51,946 bases of DNA from Ruminococcus flavefaciens. Its GTDB lineage: Bacteria; Bacillota; Clostridia; Oscillospirales; Ruminococcaceae. Location of the stretch: NCBI GenBank assembly GCA_902766595.1, contig CACXEJ010000130.1, forward strand, positions 1 through 51,946, written 5' to 3'. Of the stretch, positions 47,934 to 51,946 are shown one piece after another (positions within the stretch are counted from its first letter, which is position 1; the number at the start of each line of letters is the position of its first letter). The position numbers and the translations under genes are program-made. The notes under the pieces are model-generated. The model ran no database searches, was not told where the DNA came from, and saw only the letters and a program-made list of their open reading frames with translations.

Positions 47934-48614
47934 CTAACGGCTGAGTTCAGCGATAAGCTCCTCCGCCCTGCACCTTGCATACCTTTCAAGAGCGTCCATA
48001 TCCGCAGGCGGTATCTCGAAAAACTCCGTTCTGCCCGAATGGCAGTCGTAAACGCTGAGCGCAGAGGCATAGGCGAAGAAAACGGCATCATATTTCTCCG
48101 GGCTTTCCGCCTGAACGTCCCTCACGACATCAGCCCAGTACATCTCCGTGACCGGTATCGGGAGCCCGTCCATGACCATTACGAGACCAAGTCTGCGGAA
48201 GCCCTTTCTGCGGTAGCTCCTCAGCTTGCCGAGCTTCTTTGCGAAGATGCTCTCAATAGCCGAAAGCTCGTCGTCCGAGTCAACTGAGGGCAGTATATAG
48301 TAGCTCTCGCCGGGAGTCGCGCCGCGCTGTTCAGCCTTTTCGCGGTAGCGCTTGTCGCCTGTCTTCCAGTAGTGGAGGCAGTCTCCGACGATAGCCATAT
48401 TGTTGTTGATAGCGATACCGGTGACCTCTATGCCTATTGACTTGTCAGCCGCCTGAAGATCGGGCGCGTCACAGACGGTCAGGCTGTCGTACTCGTCGAA
48501 GCAGTACCTCAGCACAGCAAGTGCAAAGTGCTCGGTATAGTATTTCATATCCTCAGCCCTCAGCGGAGCGCTGAAGCGCCGTTTCCTTATATCATCAGTA
48601 AGCTCTATACTCAT
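47934..48614 (-). CDS. Uncharacterised 226-aa protein
   Basis: Not recognised. 226 residues, soluble, acidic and Tyr-rich, with no signal peptide. A segment PDLQAADKSIGIEVTGI resembles the PD...ExT core of some restriction-like nuclease folds, but a catalytic Lys is not evident, so this is only a hint. Other notable parts are RYREKAEQRG, SIFAKKLGKL with a basic RSYRRKGFRR stretch, and LVMVMDGLPIPVTEMYW. AGGAGGTG precedes the ATG at 48614. It lies 33 bases downstream of the PhoR-like kinase and is probably in that operon. Confidence 0.8.
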   Translation of the reverse strand: MSIELTDDIRKRRFSAPLRAEDMKYYTEHFALAVLRYCFDEYDSLTVCDAPDLQAADKSIGIEVTGIAINNNMAIVGDCLHYWKTGDKRYREKAEQRGATPGESYYILPSVDSDDELSAIESIFAKKLGKLRSYRRKGFRRLGLVMVMDGLPIPVTEMYWADVVRDVQAESPEKYDAVFFAYASALSVYDCHSGRTEFFEIPPADMDALERYARCRAEELIAELSR

Positions 48615-48647
48615 ATCTGCACCTCCTGCGGTATCTGTCCTGACCGT

Positions 48648-50297
48648 TCACACAGGCAGCTCCACGGTGAACACTGAGCCCTTATCGGGCTTGCTTTCGC
48701 AGCGTATCTCTCCCCCGTGGTACATAACGCCGTGCTTTACGATAGAGAGACCGAGACCTGTTCCGTTTACCTTGCGCGAACGGCTCTTGTCAACGCGGTA
48801 GAAGCGCTCGAAGATACGTCCCACGGACTGCTGAGGTATACCAACGCCGTCGTCGGTGACGGTGATGAACACCTTCTTCGGGATATGCGAGATCTTCACC
48901 TCGTAAGTGCCGTTCTCAACGCCGTACTTTATCGCGTTGTCGCTGAGGTTATATATTATCTCATCGAGAATGGTACGGTTGCCGTTATAGACGATATGCT
49001 CGCCCGTGACAGAACCGGTGATATTTTTCTTGGAGGCATTCGGCACGAGCCTTGCAACGACCTCCTGTGCAAGATCGTAGAGATCGACGTCTGTTTTTTC
49101 AGCCGGAACGGAGTTCTCATCGAGCTTGGAGAGCGAAACGATGTCCTTTATAAGCATGATAAGGCGTTCAGCCTCACGGCGGATATTATCGCCGAGCTTT
49201 GTGACGTCCTCGGGCTTGACCATGCCGTTTGCAAGCAGATCGGAGAAGCCGTAGATAGTGGTGAGGGGCGTTTTCAGCTCGTGGGAGACATTCGATGTAA
49301 ACTCGCGGCGCATAGTTTCGAGCTGCTGTTTCTCGGTAACGTCCATAATGAGTATGACGATACCGTTTATGGTATTTGCACCGTTCACCGGGCTGGCGAT
49401 TATCTCGCGGTCGCCGTCGTAGGTATGGAGAACGGTCTCCGAATGTACACCGCCGGCAGCGTTCTGGAGACAGCGGCGGAAGGATTCGGAATTATTGAGC
49501 GAGAATACTGATTTTCCCTCTGTGTAGAACTCCGCGCCGATGAGCCTGAGGGCACTTGAATTGCTTGAAAGGACGTTCAGCTTTACGTCTGTGACGATGA
49601 GTCCCTCCGACATATTCTCGGTTATCTGTATGAACTGCTCGCGGCTCTGGCGGAGCTCATACATCTGATTGGCGATCTTCTGATTTTGTGTACGGAGTCT
49701 GTTGAGCAGCGGAGACAGCTCCGGCAGTGATTTATCTATTTTCGGATCTTCGAGATCAATGTTATTGATAGGACGGACTATGCGGCGCGACACAAGATTT
49801 GCGATAACGAGCGCAGCAAAAGCAAGTATGACCATACCTATCATCAGGGAACGCAGTATATCAAGAAACTGCTCCCTGAGCGAGAACTTTACGTCCGATA
49901 CCATTATGACAGAGCCGTCCTTGAGCCTGAACGAGTATTTCATCTCGGTACAGGCATTTTTGAAGGAGTATTCCGATTTTTTGTATTCACCGAAGCCCTT
50001 TGCTCTTGTGAAAGCCTTATCCGTGAAGTAATTCTTGTCATACTGCATATTCGAGTCATACTTGACCGAGCCGTCAGTATCTATCCATGTAACGTGCAGA
50101 TTGCCGATAGAAGCCGTACTGAAATATGCAACTTTAGACTCCTCCGCACCTCTGCCGATAAGTCTTGCTTCAGTTATGATCTCCTCCTCAAGGCGCTGAG
50201 TGAAGTAGCGGTTGAGGACGCCGGCTATAACAACAGCCGTTATGATCGCAAAGACACTTGCAACAACGATAATGGTATCGAGGATCCGCTTAGTCAA
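48648..50297 (-). CDS. PhoR-like sensor histidine kinase
   Basis: 549 residues. Two membrane helices (about 7-29 and 150-170) flank an extracytoplasmic domain. A HAMP-like linker, a PAS domain (about 225-330: QFIQITENMSEGLIVTDVKLNVLSSN), DHp with the phospho-His in NVSHELKTPLTTI, and CA with N-box SDNAIKYG, G1 TVTDDGVGIP, F-box IFERFYRVDKSRS and G2 NGTGLGLSIV follow. Layout and PAS position match PhoR-type kinases, suggesting phosphate or envelope sensing. The start is a TTG (50297) overlapping the regulator's end by 8 bases, with GGGAGG upstream; no nearby ATG is in frame. Confidence 0.93.
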   Translation of the reverse strand: MTKRILDTIIVVASVFAIITAVVIAGVLNRYFTQRLEEEIITEARLIGRGAEESKVAYFSTASIGNLHVTWIDTDGSVKYDSNMQYDKNYFTDKAFTRAKGFGEYKKSEYSFKNACTEMKYSFRLKDGSVIMVSDVKFSLREQFLDILRSLMIGMVILAFAALVIANLVSRRIVRPINNIDLEDPKIDKSLPELSPLLNRLRTQNQKIANQMYELRQSREQFIQITENMSEGLIVTDVKLNVLSSNSSALRLIGAEFYTEGKSVFSLNNSESFRRCLQNAAGGVHSETVLHTYDGDREIIASPVNGANTINGIVILIMDVTEKQQLETMRREFTSNVSHELKTPLTTIYGFSDLLANGMVKPEDVTKLGDNIRREAERLIMLIKDIVSLSKLDENSVPAEKTDVDLYDLAQEVVARLVPNASKKNITGSVTGEHIVYNGNRTILDEIIYNLSDNAIKYGVENGTYEVKISHIPKKVFITVTDDGVGIPQQSVGRIFERFYRVDKSRSRKVNGTGLGLSIVKHGVMYHGGEIRCESKPDKGSVFTVELPV

Positions 50298-50967
50298 CGG
50301 TCAGTCCTCCCGCCTTGTAGCCCACGCCTCTTGCAGTGGTTATGACATCGCCGCAGCTTCCCAGCTTTGAGCGAAGAGTCCTTATGTGAACATCGACAGT
50401 GCGGCTCTCACCCGAAAAGTCATAGCCCCAGACCTTGCTGAGGAGCTCGTCCCTTGTGAGTACCTTTCCCTCGCTCTTCACGAGAAGGAGAAGCAGCTCG
50501 TATTCCTTTTTGGTCAGCGCGACGGGGCTGCCGTCAGCGATAACCTCTCTGCGCGATGGGTATATGGCAAGTTTTCCGACTCTCAGGCACTCCTCCGGAT
50601 CAGGCATAGTTCTGCGCAGCAGTGCCTTGATACGCGAAATGAGCTCAAGCGTACCGAAGGGCTTTGCGATATAGTCGTCAGCACCGGTATCGAGTCCGAC
50701 GACCTTGTCGTATTCGGTGTCCTTGGCGGTGAGCATAATAACGGGCAGAGCAGCTGTATCCGGAGCTTTCCTCAGCTTGCTCAGCACTGACAGACCGTCC
50801 TCTTCGGGCAGCATTATGTCAAGAAGCAACAGATCGGGCATTTCATTTGAAAGGGCGTTCCAGAAGAGAGAGGGCTTTTCAAAGCCCATTGCTTCAAATC
50901 CGGAGCTTTCGAGAGCATAGAGCACATAGCTCCTTACGCCGTCGTCATCTTCAAGCAGATAAATCAT
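50290..50967 (-). CDS. PhoB/PhoP-like response regulator
   Basis: 225 residues. The receiver domain has the acidic pair in YLLEDDDGV, acceptor Asp in LLLLDIMLPEEDG, Thr in MLTAKD and Lys in IAKPFG. The OmpR-type winged helix (about 128-222) has LTKKEYELLLLLV, SKVWGYDFSGESRTVDVHIRTLRSKL and a final RGVGYKA. AGAGGTG lies 7 bases before the ATG at 50967; the longer frame to 51111 crosses the promoter. It forms an operon with the kinase and the unknown gene downstream. Target genes are not apparent. Confidence 0.94.
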   Translation of the reverse strand: MIYLLEDDDGVRSYVLYALESSGFEAMGFEKPSLFWNALSNEMPDLLLLDIMLPEEDGLSVLSKLRKAPDTAALPVIMLTAKDTEYDKVVGLDTGADDYIAKPFGTLELISRIKALLRRTMPDPEECLRVGKLAIYPSRREVIADGSPVALTKKEYELLLLLVKSEGKVLTRDELLSKVWGYDFSGESRTVDVHIRTLRSKLGSCGDVITTARGVGYKAGGLTVD

Positions 50968-51003
50968 ATTTTTCACCTCTGTTCTGCTGATTTCATCATT
51001 TAC

Positions 51004-51032
51004 ATTATACCACGTCCGCCCCGTGAAGTCAA
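51004..51032 (-). promoter_or_regulatory. Promoter of the PhoB/PhoR-like operon
   Basis: Minus-strand TTGACT (51027-51032), 17 bases, TATAAT (51004-51009) with an extended TGG. Confidence 0.85.
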
Positions 51033-51211
51033 TCAAATATTCTGCGTACATTCCGCGGTGGTAGCGCTCTCCGGCTCTGAAAAAATTTCTTTCTGTCCAA
51101 CGTTTTCGCATTGAAAAAGTGTCCGTAACTGCCGCTTAGTAAAGGAGGCGAATTACGGAAAGGTCAATTCAGAGTCAGAGCTCACTGACTGGTATGTGCT
51201 CAAATAGGCAG

Positions 51212-51247
51212 AAAAATCCCCCTCTTAGGTCATTCCTCGGAGGGGGA
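51212..51247 (-). terminator. Terminator of tyrS
   Basis: Stem TCCCCCTC (51217-51224) with GAGGGGGA (51240-51247), with a U-run on the minus strand from the A-run 51212-51216, 37 bases beyond the tyrS stop. Confidence 0.92.
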
Positions 51248-51284
51248 GCTTTTTACACGGACAAGACCGCATTATTCTGAGCTA

Positions 51285-51946
51285 TTACTTCACGATGCAC
51301 TTCTTGAAAGCCTTTTTGCCCTTGCGGACGATAACTCCGTCACCGATAGTTATCTGAGCCTTCGGATCGGACATCTTAACATCATCGACTGTGATGCCGC
51401 CCTGCTGAACGAGTCTGCGCGCCTCTGAAACAGAGGGTGCGAGCTGAGCCTTTACGAGAAGAGTGAGGAGACCGATAGAGCCGTCGGTGAGGTCTGCGGA
51501 GTCTATCTCTGCGACCGGCATATTCTCATCAGAGCCGTTTCCGCCGAAGAGTGCCTTTGCAGCAGCCTTAGCCTTTTCAGCTTCCTCCTCGCCGTGAACG
51601 AGCTTTGTGAGCTCGTATGCAAGAAGCTCCTTTGCAGCGTTGAACTGTGCGCCCTCCATAGTTTTTTCCATTTCCTCTATCTGCTCTACGGGCACGAATG
51701 TGAGCATTTTCAGGCACTTGATAACGTCTGCGTCATCAACGTTTCTCCAGTACTGGAAAAACTCGTAGGGAGTGGTCTTTTCGGGATCGAGCCATACTGC
51801 GCCCTTTTCGGTCTTACCCATTTTCTTGCCCTCGGAGTTGAGGAGGAGGGTTATGGTCATAGCGTAAGCGTCCTTGCCGAGCTTTCTTCTGATAAGCTCT
51901 GTGCCGCCGAGCATATTGCTCCACTGGTCATCGCCGCCGAACTGCA
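51285..51946 (-). CDS. tyrS: Tyrosyl-tRNA synthetase, C-terminal part (truncated by window end)
   Basis: Charges tRNA-Tyr. The frame is open to the window edge, so the gene starts outside; about 220 of roughly 400-420 residues are here. Visible: QFGGDDQWSNMLGG of the catalytic core, the class I signature loop as KKMGKTE, the anticodon-recognition helical region, and a C-terminal S4 RNA-binding domain (PSVSEARRLVQQGGITVDD). The HIGH-type motif lies beyond the window. Any T-box leader would also be outside. Confidence 0.96.
   Translation of the reverse strand, partial: QFGGDDQWSNMLGGTELIRRKLGKDAYAMTITLLLNSEGKKMGKTEKGAVWLDPEKTTPYEFFQYWRNVDDADVIKCLKMLTFVPVEQIEEMEKTMEGAQFNAAKELLAYELTKLVHGEEEAEKAKAAAKALFGGNGSDENMPVAEIDSADLTDGSIGLLTLLVKAQLAPSVSEARRLVQQGGITVDDVKMSDPKAQITIGDGVIVRKGKKAFKKCIVK

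Larger units (their letters stand above)
50968..51284. other. Intergenic region between the PhoB-like gene and tyrS
   Basis: 317 bases. It contains the regulator promoter at 51004-51032 and the tyrS terminator at 51212-51247. Between 51033 and 51211 I see no gene; an AAAGGAGGCG at about 51141 is not followed by a start codon. Confidence 0.6.

Overview
The window reads as a chromosomal segment of a cellulosome-forming, Gram-positive anaerobe of the Ruminococcus group (R. flavefaciens/R. champanellensis-like). The grounds are a secreted xylan-degrading enzyme with an internal type I dockerin, a type III glutamine synthetase, the DapL lysine/DAP route, LPXTG-type pili, YtrA-type GntR/ABC genes, GGAGG ribosome binding sites with frequent TTG/GTG starts, and sigma-A promoters with 17-base spacers. 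No rRNA, tRNA, CRISPR array or complete mobile element was found. Assignment to a genus is inference.

Layout. 1-5147 (+): end of pyrG, then glnN, dapF and dapL, a nitrogen/lysine/peptidoglycan block closed by a terminator. 5310-14456 (-): a complete sortase-assembled pilus operon (SipA-like peptidase, major pilin, class B sortase, minor pilin, 1890-aa tip protein) behind a consensus promoter and a long leader. Its order resembles the streptococcal FCT pilus islands. 14883-17358 (+): XRE-cupin regulator plus acyl-CoA synthetase. 17443-20033: small membrane protein, divergent from a two-component system. 20403-25622 (-): MATE exporter, GntR-controlled ABC transporter, GNAT acetyltransferase. 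25883-27930 (-): ECF sigma factor with a membrane partner whose outer domain is interrupted by an in-frame TGA.

28271-43225 is the most unusual part. A membrane GGDEF-EAL protein faces a 1115-aa cytosolic protein that joins a LacI-type sugar-binding domain, a GAF-like region, an intact EAL phosphodiesterase and a C-terminal beta-helix-like domain. A few genes away a paralogous sensor (LacI-type domain, same GAF-like region, degenerate GGDEF, AraC DNA-binding domain) lies upstream of a WecE sugar aminotransferase and a YfhO membrane protein. It is divergent from a GH30-CBM22-dockerin-CE1 xylanase/esterase. I infer a carbohydrate-sensing module that may link c-di-GMP turnover, surface glycan synthesis and plant-cell-wall hydrolysis.

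43403-46077 (+): folate operon (HD hydrolase, folP, folB-folK fusion, folA). 46064-47896 (-): Lsa-like ABC-F ribosome-protection gene behind a leader with a three-codon upstream ORF inside a terminator-like hairpin, probably ribosome-mediated attenuation. 47934-51032 (-): PhoB/PhoR-like two-component system plus an unknown gene. The window ends in the 3' part of tyrS.
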